Positions 33,669 to 41,506 of a DNA stretch of 48,206 bases are shown here, piece after piece. A model generated the notes under the pieces. The model made no database searches. It saw only the letters and a list, made by a program, of their open reading frames with translations, and was not told where the DNA came from. The translations under genes were made by a program, and so were the position numbers. Each line of letters starts with the position of its first letter. Positions within the stretch are counted from its first letter, which is position 1. Source of the stretch: Melioribacteraceae bacterium (lineage in GTDB: Bacteria > Bacteroidota > Ignavibacteria > Ignavibacteriales > Melioribacteraceae); contig JALSTL010000108.1 of NCBI GenBank assembly GCA_026983755.1, positions 1 to 48,206 of the forward strand. Direction: 5' to 3'.

Positions 33669-34828
33669 TGACGGAAAATATTACAAATATTATCAACTAC
33701 GAAAAACTAACCGGTATTGGAAACTCTGCCAAAACACATTTTTGGTTAGAACCCGGCTCAATTGTTTCTATAGAACTTATTGAACAATTGGAAAAAGGTG
33801 TAAAAGTTTTAATTAACGGAAAATTGTTTATTGCAATAATAGACGAACCTATTCCGTTAAAAGAAGAAATATTGGCATTGGTTACCAATGTAAAAAAATT
33901 ATCATTGTCTTTAAATTTTGAAAATCAACTTTATAAAAACAAAAAAAAATTGTTGGAAGAAATTTTTATAAAATTAAAAATAGCACCGGATAATATTTTG
34001 TTTGAAATTTTGGAAAATATTATTAAAGAAAAAAAACCATTAATAAAAACCAAAATCATTCAGCTCTTTGAACTTATCGGGCAATTGAATTTGGAATCCA
34101 ATTCAATACAAATATTGTTGCTTATTCATCTGGTATGGAATAACCTGGCAAATAATAATTATGCAAAAGATTTAATAACGAATTTATTTCAAGAACCGTT
34201 CGAATACGTTTGCGAACAGGTGGCGGAAACAACCAAACAGATATTATTTACCGGCATTCCGCAATATATAGCAAAAGAAATAACCGACAAATTAATTTAT
34301 AATGAAGATTACAACAACACAATTGCACTTGGTAACAAAACCGAAAGCATTATAAAAATAATTAAAACATTAAGCAATTATTCGGAAACCCGAAACGAGA
34401 TAAAGAACAAAAAAGAAATAAATAGCTTTATTGAATACGGAAGTAAATACGTTTTACAAAAAATAGTTTTACAACAATATGATTATTATCCCGATTTGAT
34501 TTTGGTAAAACATAATAATGATATAGCCGAAATAAACGTTGAAATAAAAAAACACTCTACTCCAAACGGAACGCCGACATACAAAATAAAACTTCAATAT
34601 AAAAAAGAACCATTGGAACTAAAAGGTTTGTTAAAAGATTATTTATTAATCGGTAACATTTCGGCAAACATAAACAATAGTAAGGAAATAAATGAACAAA
34701 TAAAAAATACCGAAGAAAGATTATTACGGAAAATAAAAATAAAAACTAACATTACAATAAATAATGAAGTGCAAAACCAAAACATGCAACATTTAAACTA
34801 CTTGGTAATAAATAAACTTGTCTCTTAA
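33668..34828 (+). CDS. Unrecognised protein with FliK-like C-terminal pattern
   Basis: 386 residues. The N-terminus has a small beta-rich unit ('FWLEPGSIVSIELIEQLEKGVKVLINGKLFIAIIDEPIPLKEEILALVTNVKK'), resembling the 'barrel' segments seen before FliK-like domains. The middle is helical. The C-terminal part ('DYYPDLILVKHNNDIAEINVEIKKH', 'YKIKLQYKKEPLELKGLLKDYLLIGNISANIN', 'NTEERLLRKIKIKT') has the strand-strand-helix order of the FliK C-terminal domain, but no clear signature. The gene lies just before flgF-flgG. A second hook/rod-length or FliK-like export factor is my inference; family membership is unproven. Confidence 0.6.
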   Translation: MTENITNIINYEKLTGIGNSAKTHFWLEPGSIVSIELIEQLEKGVKVLINGKLFIAIIDEPIPLKEEILALVTNVKKLSLSLNFENQLYKNKKKLLEEIFIKLKIAPDNILFEILENIIKEKKPLIKTKIIQLFELIGQLNLESNSIQILLLIHLVWNNLANNNYAKDLITNLFQEPFEYVCEQVAETTKQILFTGIPQYIAKEITDKLIYNEDYNNTIALGNKTESIIKIIKTLSNYSETRNEIKNKKEINSFIEYGSKYVLQKIVLQQYDYYPDLILVKHNNDIAEINVEIKKHSTPNGTPTYKIKLQYKKEPLELKGLLKDYLLIGNISANINNSKEINEQIKNTEERLLRKIKIKTNITINNEVQNQNMQHLNYLVINKLVS

Positions 34829-34852
34829 AAAAATTACAATGGAAAATTGTAG

Positions 34853-35017
34853 ATGAAAAAACTTTTGGAAATTGCATACGAAAAAAAAATATTAAAAGAA
34901 AAGAATAAACTAATAGAAAAATTAATTGAAAAAAATAAACAGGAAGAAAAAACAATAGAAACACTAAAAAATGAAATTGCAAAACTCTTAATAAATATTT
35001 CTCAAAAAAGGAATTGA
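34853..35017 (+). CDS. 54-residue coiled-coil protein before flgF
   Basis: A small gene, ATG at 34853 to TGA at 35015-35017, one base before flgF. The product is almost all Lys/Glu/Ile/Leu heptad-like helix ('LLEIAYEKKILKEKNKLIEKLIEKNKQ', then 'ETLKNEIAKLLINIS'), as expected for a short dimeric coiled coil such as an export chaperone. The start lacks a strong Shine-Dalgarno. Support is the uninterrupted frame, lack of overlap and tight spacing with flgF. The alternative is non-coding A-rich spacer of 190 bases between 34829 and 35018. Confidence 0.5.
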   Translation: MKKLLEIAYEKKILKEKNKLIEKLIEKNKQEEKTIETLKNEIAKLLINISQKRN

Positions 35018-35018
35018 A

Positions 35019-35726
35019 ATGATTAAAGGATTATTTAACGCATCGATAAGTATGCAAGATAAAATACATAACATACAAATAATAGCCAACAACCTTGCAA
35101 ACATAAACACAAACGGTTACAAACGAGAAATACCGTTTAGCGAATACATGAAACGAAACGGAAACGAAACCGTTAAACAAATAACGGATTTTAGTGAAGG
35201 TGAATTTGTTGAAACCGGTAATCCATTGGATTTGGCTATTTCCGGCAGAGCATTTTTAGCGGTAAAAACCAACCGCGGAATTGAACTTACAAAAAACGGT
35301 TCGTTGAAAATTAACGGCGAAGGCTTTCTAACAACAAAAGACGGTTACCCTGTTTTAGGCGAAAATGGTGAAATAAATATTAGCGAACAATTAATCGATT
35401 CCAAAGCAAAAATACAAATAACAACCGAAGGAAAAATAAAATTAAACGATAGGAAAATCGATACATTAAAAATGCTGAAAGTAGAGGACCCGAAATTATT
35501 ACTACGTTCGGAAAATGAAAAATATTTTGACCCAAACGAAAATTATCTGCAAGCGGATTTTAATGATTATCAAATACATCAAGGTTTTGTGGAAACATCA
35601 AACACAAATCCCATATTGGAAATGCAGGCAATGATACAACTGCAAAAAGATTACGAAGCATCGCAAAAAATGATTGCCTCTTTGGATAATATGTTGGGTT
35701 ATAACAAAGAAATTGGAAAAGTATAA
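35019..35726 (+). CDS. flgF: Flagellar rod protein FlgF
   Basis: 235 residues. The N-terminal 'MIKGLFNASISMQDKIHNIQIIANNLANINTNGYKREIPF' and 'EGEFVETGNPLDLAISGRAFLAVKTNRG' are rod-protein signatures; the C-terminal 'QGFVETSNTNPILEMQAMIQLQKDYEASQKMIASLDNMLGYN' fits FlgF. It differs from flgG next door in length and in the shorter middle. AAGGA precedes the start. It lies in the proximal rod. The adjacent flgG is 15 bases downstream. Confidence 0.9.
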   Translation: MIKGLFNASISMQDKIHNIQIIANNLANINTNGYKREIPFSEYMKRNGNETVKQITDFSEGEFVETGNPLDLAISGRAFLAVKTNRGIELTKNGSLKINGEGFLTTKDGYPVLGENGEINISEQLIDSKAKIQITTEGKIKLNDRKIDTLKMLKVEDPKLLLRSENEKYFDPNENYLQADFNDYQIHQGFVETSNTNPILEMQAMIQLQKDYEASQKMIASLDNMLGYNKEIGKV

Positions 35727-35741
35727 TATAAGGAGATAAAA

Positions 35742-36539
35742 ATGCCTACAAGAGCACTAAGAACAGCCGCTTCCGGTATGTATGCACAACAACTTAATAT
35801 TCAAGTTATTTCAAACAATATTGCAAATATGAACACAACAAGTTTTAAAAAAAGCAGAGCGGAATTTAAAGATTTAATTTATCAAGAAGTATCTGCAAAT
35901 CCGCAACATAACTTTACACCGGGAACGGTTGAAGGACCAGAAGCTAAAATTCAAGTTGGTAGCGGTGTTAAACCTTCTTCAACACAAAAAATTTTTACAC
36001 AAGGTACACTTCAACAAACCGGACACGAATTGGATTTAGCAATAAACGGAGACGGATTCATTCAAGTAAGAAAACCGGACGGTACATTTGCCTATACAAG
36101 AGACGGTGCTTTAAAAATTTCTTCGGAAGGCTCTTTAGTTACAACCGACGGCTATTTAATTGAACCGGGCTTTACGGTAAACGAAGAAACATTAAGTTTG
36201 GAAATTTCTAAAGACGGCGTTGTTACAGCTAAAGAAATCGGTGGAGATAAAGTTGAACTTGGAACCATTGAATTGGCAAAATTTGTTAATCCCGCTGGGT
36301 TAAAAGCCGAAGGAGATAACTTATATACAGAAACCGAAGCTTCCGGTCAACCAATACTCGGTACGCCCGGTCAAGAAGGATTCGGTGAACTTTATCAAGG
36401 ATTTCTGGAAACCTCCAATGTTGACATTGTAGAAGAAATGATTTCGATGATTAGTGCACAACGTTCTTATGAAATTAATTCCAAAACAGTAAAAACAGTT
36501 GAAGATATGATGTCTATTGCCAATAACTTAAAACGATAG
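35742..36539 (+). CDS. flgG: Flagellar distal rod protein FlgG
   Basis: 265 residues. 'RALRTAASGMYAQQLNIQVISNNIANMNTTSFKKSRAEFKDLIYQ' and 'GTLQQTGHELDLAINGDGFIQVRKPDGTFAYTRDGALK' are textbook FlgG, including the FKKxRAEFxDLlYQ segment. The C-terminus 'QGFLETSNVDIVEEMISMISAQRSYEINSKTVKTVEDMMSIANNL' completes D0. It forms the distal rod, which the P and L rings surround. An AAGGAG lies before the start. Confidence 0.97.
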   Translation: MPTRALRTAASGMYAQQLNIQVISNNIANMNTTSFKKSRAEFKDLIYQEVSANPQHNFTPGTVEGPEAKIQVGSGVKPSSTQKIFTQGTLQQTGHELDLAINGDGFIQVRKPDGTFAYTRDGALKISSEGSLVTTDGYLIEPGFTVNEETLSLEISKDGVVTAKEIGGDKVELGTIELAKFVNPAGLKAEGDNLYTETEASGQPILGTPGQEGFGELYQGFLETSNVDIVEEMISMISAQRSYEINSKTVKTVEDMMSIANNLKR

Positions 36540-36541
36540 TT

Positions 36542-37198
36542 ATGATAAATCTTTTAATTAACATATTGCTTTCGATCATTGTTTGGAGCGGTACAATCAA
36601 ACAAACAAGCAGTATCGATGCCGCACTGAAAAGCGTGTTGGTAAATATTAACCGGTTTGAATATAAAATTATTTCTCCCAAACATATTAATAAATCGAAA
36701 ATAAAAATTGATAGTAAAAGAGAAATCAAAATCGAAAAAGGTTATGCATATTTGCCGGTTCTATTTAATTCAAGACGTAAAATTACAAACGGAATAATTA
36801 CACTGAAAATAAAACTTTATAAAAACGTTGCCGTTGCTGCGCAAGATATAAAACGTAACAAAAACATAACCCAAGCAGATTACAGAATAATTGAGAAAGA
36901 AGTTTCATCTTTAAGAGGCAAGCCGCTTGAAACAAACGGTAACTTAAATAAGTTAAGAGCAAAAAGATATATTAAATACGGTACGGTAATTTTACAAAAC
37001 ATGGTGGAAGAAACTCCGGATGTAAAACGCGGAACAAGAATTACCGCTTTTTACAGACGCGGCATAGTAAATATAAGCTTTAATGCAACGGCTAGAACCT
37101 CCGGGAAAATAGGTGATGTTATCAAAATAAAACGTGATGATAATAAACTTTTTAAAGCAAAGATTATTAGTTCAAATCAAGTTAGAATAATAGAGTAA
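36542..37198 (+). CDS. flgA: P-ring assembly chaperone FlgA
   Basis: 218 residues. The N-terminal hydrophobic segment ('INLLINILLSIIVWSGTI') is a short signal peptide for periplasmic export. The C-terminal SAF-type domain is seen in 'VAVAAQDIKRNKNITQADYRIIEKEVSSLRGKPL', 'AKRYIKYGTVILQNMVEETPDVKRGTRITAFYRRGIVNISFNATARTSGKIGDVIKIKR', matching FlgA (KrxixkGtvl...v...p.V.rGd.V). It chaperones FlgI. Gap of two bases after flgG. Confidence 0.92.
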   Translation: MINLLINILLSIIVWSGTIKQTSSIDAALKSVLVNINRFEYKIISPKHINKSKIKIDSKREIKIEKGYAYLPVLFNSRRKITNGIITLKIKLYKNVAVAAQDIKRNKNITQADYRIIEKEVSSLRGKPLETNGNLNKLRAKRYIKYGTVILQNMVEETPDVKRGTRITAFYRRGIVNISFNATARTSGKIGDVIKIKRDDNKLFKAKIISSNQVRIIE

Positions 37199-37203
37199 AA
37201 AAA

Positions 37204-37773
37204 ATGAAAAAAGTCATAATTACATTCTTAATGTTTCCGTTAATGCTTTTTGCTCAATCCATGAAAGAAAACGGATTTCGTTCATTATTTTCGGATTATA
37301 AAGCCGTTAACCTTGGCGATGCAATTACAATTATAGTGGTAGAATCTTCTAAGGCGGCCAATAATGCAGAAAAAAGCATTGGTAGAAAAAGCAAAATCGG
37401 ATTAGGATTATCCGGCGGAATAGACGGCACCGGTTTACCTAAAGCAAATCTAGATTTAGGAACAAGAAATGATTTTAAAGGTGGCGGTACCGCAAAAGCT
37501 TCCGGAATGGTTAGAACCAAATTAAGTGCTTTGATCGATTCGGTTTTATCTAACGGACTATTAAGAATTAAAGGAAGCAGAAAAATTGTAATCAACGACG
37601 AAGAGCAAACAATTACAATTAAAGGAATTGTAAGAACATCCGATATTCGCTCGGATAATACGGTTTATTCTTACAATATATCGGACGCCGAAATAATATT
37701 TAAAAGCAATGGACAAATTAATAATGTTCAAGGACCCGGTTGGGTAACAAAATTATTCCATTGGTTATTTTAG
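37204..37773 (+). CDS. flgH: Flagellar L-ring protein FlgH, without lipobox
   Basis: 189 residues, shorter than E. coli FlgH (232). The core is typical: 'LFSDYKAVNLGDAITIIVVESSKAANNAEKSIGRKS', 'GGGTAKASGMVRTKLSALIDSVLSNGLLRIKGSRKIVINDEEQTITIKGIVRTSDIRSDNTVYSYNISDAEI' and 'GPGWVTKLFHWLF'. The signal peptide ('VIITFLMFPLMLFAQS') ends in AQ and contains no Cys, so no lipobox is seen, whereas most FlgH are outer-membrane lipoproteins. The start is fixed by the stop of flgA only five bases upstream, so a missed Cys is unlikely. Confidence 0.93.
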   Translation: MKKVIITFLMFPLMLFAQSMKENGFRSLFSDYKAVNLGDAITIIVVESSKAANNAEKSIGRKSKIGLGLSGGIDGTGLPKANLDLGTRNDFKGGGTAKASGMVRTKLSALIDSVLSNGLLRIKGSRKIVINDEEQTITIKGIVRTSDIRSDNTVYSYNISDAEIIFKSNGQINNVQGPGWVTKLFHWLF

Positions 37774-37781
37774 GAGTTAAA

Positions 37782-38876
37782 ATGAAATTAAATAAAATCA
37801 TAATAATTTTTTTATTTATCAATAATATTTTTCTCGCTCAAAGAATTAAGGATATTGCTTATTTCAAAGGTATTAATCAAGAACAACTGATTGGTTACGG
37901 TTTGGTAGTTGGTCTTGCCGGAACCGGCGATAGTTATCGTTCCACTTTTACGGTTCAATCTGTTGTAAGTATGATGAAAAGGTTTGGTATAACGGTTCCG
38001 CAAACAAATTTAAGAACAAGAAACATTGCAGCGGTAATGGTAACGGCAAAAGTTAGTAATTTATCAAAACCCGGTAGCGAATTTGACGTAACGGTTTCTT
38101 CTATGGGAGATGCAAAAAGTTTAATGGGCGGAACTCTTTTAATGACACCGCTTTCAACCCAAAACGGAAAAGTTTATGCAATGTCTCAAGGTGCTGTTTC
38201 AATTGGCGGTTATGATATCAATACAAAATCCGGCGGGCGTGTTGCTAAAAACCATGCACTTAGCGGCAGAATTCCAAATGGAGGTATTATCGAAAAATCC
38301 TTAATGGAAGAAGGTTATATTCCCGAAGCCTTAAGCGTAATACTGAAAGATCCGGATTTTACAACTGCAACATCTATGGCCGATTCCATAAATAAAAAAT
38401 TCGGTGGAACTATTGCAAAAGCAAAAGACGGTGCAGAAGTTTCCTTAACCATTCCCTCCGATAAACAAAATAACCTGACGGATTTCTTATCGGAAATAGA
38501 AGGTATTCAAGTTAAAAAAGATGTAATTGCAAAGGTTGTATTAAACGAAAGAACCGGTACCGTAGTTTCTGGAGCCAACGTTAAAATAGCACCGGTTTCA
38601 ATTTCTCACGGTAGTTTAAATATTACAATACGATCCTATCCTTTAATTTCGCAACCGTCTCCGTTTTCTAACGGACAAACAACGGTTTTTAACAATCAAG
38701 TTCCCGATGTAAAAGAAAATAAACAAAACAGTACCTATTCTATTAAAGGTGCTTCAAATGCACAAGAAGTTGCCGCTGCATTAAATTCACTTAAAGTTTC
38801 GCCAAGAGATATAATTGCAATCTTCCAAGCATTAAAAGAAGCAGGTGCATTAACTGCAGAATTGGTGATAATGTAA
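37782..38876 (+). CDS. flgI: Flagellar P-ring protein FlgI
   Basis: 364 residues from the ATG at 37782, after a GGAG; a longer frame reaches into flgH without need. Signal peptide 'LNKIIIIFLFINNIFLAQ' (about 20 residues), then 'RIKDIAYFKGINQEQLIGYGLVVGLAGTGDS', 'MGDAKSLMGGTLLMTPL', 'GAVSIGG' and 'VVLNERTGTVVSGANVKIAPVSISHGSLNITI', with the C-terminal 'LNSLKVSPRDIIAIFQALKEAGALTAELVIM', which is diagnostic. It forms the peptidoglycan-layer ring. The flgJ start overlaps its stop by one base. Confidence 0.97.
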   Translation: MKLNKIIIIFLFINNIFLAQRIKDIAYFKGINQEQLIGYGLVVGLAGTGDSYRSTFTVQSVVSMMKRFGITVPQTNLRTRNIAAVMVTAKVSNLSKPGSEFDVTVSSMGDAKSLMGGTLLMTPLSTQNGKVYAMSQGAVSIGGYDINTKSGGRVAKNHALSGRIPNGGIIEKSLMEEGYIPEALSVILKDPDFTTATSMADSINKKFGGTIAKAKDGAEVSLTIPSDKQNNLTDFLSEIEGIQVKKDVIAKVVLNERTGTVVSGANVKIAPVSISHGSLNITIRSYPLISQPSPFSNGQTTVFNNQVPDVKENKQNSTYSIKGASNAQEVAAALNSLKVSPRDIIAIFQALKEAGALTAELVIM

Positions 38877-39682
38877 TGAAAGAATTGGAATTAAAAATAT
38901 CAAACGGTAAAGCCCATTTTAAAAAGCCCGTTAAAATCAAAAAAAGATTTACGGAAACAGAAAAAAGAAAATTAGCCAAAGCTTCGCAAGATTTTGAAAG
39001 CGTGTTAACCACAATGATGTTAAAGAGTATGACAAAAACAACAGGTGGCTTGTTAGGTAAAAATAATTACGGTGGCGATGTTTTGGATGTTTTATTTGAA
39101 ACAAAGATTGCGGAAAAAATTTCGCAAACCAAAAAATTGGGAATAGCAGATAAAATTTTTAAAAGTTTAACAAATGAAGAATTAACCACATTTAAAAAAA
39201 ATATTGCAAAAATGTCGAATAAACAAATTGATAAACACCAATACAAAAAATTCATCGATAAAAAAGATTTAAACTTAAATGAAAAAGCTTTAAAAAGATT
39301 AAAAAAATTCGATTTATATATTAAAGATGCCGCAAAAAAATTTAATGTGGATGAAAAACTTATTAAATCGGTAATACTTACGGAATCATCCGCAAAAGCC
39401 GATGCAAAATCGAAAGCAAATGCAAAAGGATTAATGCAATTGGTTGATTCAACCGCAAATTATTTGGGTGTAAAAAATGTTTGGGACCCAAAAGAAAATA
39501 TTATGGCGGGAACAAAATACCTATCCGAATTACTGAAAACATTTAACGGTAATACGGAGTTGGCTTTGGCCGGTTACAATGCTGGGCCCGGAAACGTTTT
39601 AAAGCATAAGGGAATTCCTCCATTTAAAGAAACACAAAATTATGTTAAACGTGTAAAAAATTATTTAAATAATTTGGACTAA
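38876..39682 (+). CDS. flgJ: FlgJ: rod-binding domain fused to lytic transglycosylase (SLT)
   Basis: 268 residues in two parts. Residues 28-110 are the FlgJ rod-binding domain ('LAKASQDFESVLTTMMLKSM', 'GGDVLDVLFETKIAEKISQTKKLGIADKIFKSL'). Residues 145-268 are a Slt-type transglycosylase: catalytic E170 in 'ILTESSAKADAKSKANAKGLMQL', then 'DPKENIMAGTKYLSELLKTF' and 'ALAGYNAGPGNV'. Gamma/betaproteobacterial FlgJ carries a glucosaminidase instead; here an SLT enzyme takes its place. It would open peptidoglycan for the rod. No signal peptide is seen, as expected for type III export of FlgJ. Confidence 0.93.
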   Translation: MKELELKISNGKAHFKKPVKIKKRFTETEKRKLAKASQDFESVLTTMMLKSMTKTTGGLLGKNNYGGDVLDVLFETKIAEKISQTKKLGIADKIFKSLTNEELTTFKKNIAKMSNKQIDKHQYKKFIDKKDLNLNEKALKRLKKFDLYIKDAAKKFNVDEKLIKSVILTESSAKADAKSKANAKGLMQLVDSTANYLGVKNVWDPKENIMAGTKYLSELLKTFNGNTELALAGYNAGPGNVLKHKGIPPFKETQNYVKRVKNYLNNLD

Positions 39683-39684
39683 TT

Positions 39685-40140
39685 ATGAATACCGAAGAGT
39701 TAGTAAAAATACTTGAGACACAGAAAAATAACTTAAAAGCATTATTGGAAATTGTAATGAGCAAGCAAAAAATTTTATTAAACAATCAATTAAAAAAATT
39801 ACCTCATTACATTGCTTTAGAAGAAAAGAAACTTCTTGGTGTGCAATTAACCGAAGAAAAAAGATTACAAATAATGCAAACTATATTCAACAAATATAAT
39901 ATTAAAAGTCAAAGGTATAAACTTCAAATATTAACAAAAGAACTCGATAATATATTACCGGAAAATTATTTACAAAATATAACAGACAAAGAAAAGGAAA
40001 TAAAAAAACTTATTTCCCAAATAGTAAAAATTAATAAACAAAATTTGTTGCTTGTAGAACAATCAAGCCAAATAATTTCGGAAACGGTTAAAGCCGTAAT
40101 AGAAACAAGTAAAAAAGTTTTTATAGATAGAAAAGGATAA
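39685..40140 (+). CDS. flgN: Export chaperone FlgN for hook-junction proteins
   Basis: 151 residues, wholly helical. 'MNTEELVKILETQKNNLKALLEIVMSKQKILLNN' resembles the FlgN N-terminal helix pair (L...L......L..Ll.....q...L...), and the long coiled coils that follow fit the FlgN fold. Position directly before flgK and flgL, the FlgN cargo, makes the assignment firm despite low motif content. No flgM, which often accompanies flgN, is seen in the two-base gap to flgJ. Confidence 0.8.
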   Translation: MNTEELVKILETQKNNLKALLEIVMSKQKILLNNQLKKLPHYIALEEKKLLGVQLTEEKRLQIMQTIFNKYNIKSQRYKLQILTKELDNILPENYLQNITDKEKEIKKLISQIVKINKQNLLLVEQSSQIISETVKAVIETSKKVFIDRKG

Positions 40141-40145
40141 AAATA

Positions 40146-41504
40146 ATGTCGCTAAGCAGTTTATTTACCATATCAACTTCAAGTTTGTTTGCTCATCAAA
40201 AAGCTTTGGCTGTTACTGCTTCCAACATTGCCAATGCAAACAATCCTGCATATACCAGACAAGTTGTTATGTTTGGAACCGCACCGCCCGACCACAGAGC
40301 ATATTTTTCTTTCGGGAGCGGAGTTAACGTAGATAAAGTACTTAGAGTAAGAAACGGAGTTACCGATACACAAATAAGAAACAATAATCAAAAATTTTAT
40401 AATGCCGAAAAACAAACTACGGTATTAAAACAAGTGGAATCCTTATTTTCCGAACCTTCGGATTTGGGTTTGTCTAATCTTATTACAAATTTTTTTAACT
40501 CTTGGGACGAATTGGCTGCCGATCCGCAATCATCGGCATTAAGAACAACGGTTGCTCAATCTGCACAAAATTTATCCGAGAAAATATCCTCTGTCTATAG
40601 CGGTATTACTCAAACCAAGTTGGATCTTAAAAACGAAGCCAAAGATACGGTTGATAAAATAAATATAATAGTTGAACAATTACATACCGTAAATTCTCAA
40701 ATTTACGAAGCACATGTGGTGGGAAATTATGATAACGATTTAATTGATAAAAGAGATTCTTTGTTAGATAAACTTAGTCAGTATGCAAATATAAACGTTT
40801 CAATAGATAAAAATGAAGTTGCTAACGTTTCAATTGGCGGCGTTTTTGCCGTAGACGGTTTGCACCATGTAAAATTCGATTTAAAACAAAAAGGTGAAAA
40901 ACTTGTTTTGCAAACAAACGGAGAAGAAATTAAATCCAATATTCAAGGCGGTTCTTTAAATGCATTGATAAGTATGTTTAATGTTCAACTTCCTGAAAAA
41001 TTAAATAAGCTTGATGAGTTAAGCTCAACTATAATGACCCAAGTTAACGAAATTCATTCCAAAGGTTATACGTTAACAAAACCACCGCAAACAAACATAA
41101 ACTTTTTTACAGATTATAAAGACGGAGTATTAACAATCAACCAAGATATAATTGACGATCCGTATAACATTGCCGTTTCTTCCGACGGTACGGACGGTAA
41201 CAATAAAATTGCATTGGATATAGCCGCAATAAAAAACAAAGAAATATTAAACGGAAGAACCATAAGCGAAAACTATTCCGATTTGGTTAGCGGAGTTGCA
41301 AATAAAATAAATTTGGAAGAACAAAATCAAGAATCATACGGTTTGGTATTGCATCAATTAAATCAACAAAAAGCAGAATATTCCGGTGTTTCAACCGACG
41401 AAGAAATGGTTAACATGGTAGAATATCAAAAATCTTACGATGCAGCAGCCAAGCTTATTAAAGTAGCAGACGATTTATTACAAACATTAATAAATATGGT
41501 ATAA
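40146..41504 (+). CDS. flgK: Hook-filament junction protein FlgK (HAP1)
   Basis: 452 residues. 'SSLFTISTSSLFAHQKALAVTASNIANANNPAYTRQVVMF' is the FlgK N-terminus, with 'GSGVNVDKVLRVRNGVTDTQIRNNNQKFYNAEKQTTVLKQVESLFSEPSDLGLSNLITNFFNSWDELAADPQSSALRTTVAQSAQNL', a very typical FlgK stretch. The C-terminus 'GVSTDEEMVNMVEYQKSYDAAAKLIKVADDLLQTLINMV' completes D0. It joins hook to filament. The outer domain is reduced compared with enteric FlgK (547). Confidence 0.97.
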   Translation: MSLSSLFTISTSSLFAHQKALAVTASNIANANNPAYTRQVVMFGTAPPDHRAYFSFGSGVNVDKVLRVRNGVTDTQIRNNNQKFYNAEKQTTVLKQVESLFSEPSDLGLSNLITNFFNSWDELAADPQSSALRTTVAQSAQNLSEKISSVYSGITQTKLDLKNEAKDTVDKINIIVEQLHTVNSQIYEAHVVGNYDNDLIDKRDSLLDKLSQYANINVSIDKNEVANVSIGGVFAVDGLHHVKFDLKQKGEKLVLQTNGEEIKSNIQGGSLNALISMFNVQLPEKLNKLDELSSTIMTQVNEIHSKGYTLTKPPQTNINFFTDYKDGVLTINQDIIDDPYNIAVSSDGTDGNNKIALDIAAIKNKEILNGRTISENYSDLVSGVANKINLEEQNQESYGLVLHQLNQQKAEYSGVSTDEEMVNMVEYQKSYDAAAKLIKVADDLLQTLINMV

Positions 41505-41506
41505 CT

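Noticed and set aside
37740..37781. Longer flgI start inside flgH
   Set aside because: The ATG at 37782 with GGAG gives a proper signal peptide; the extension would spoil it.
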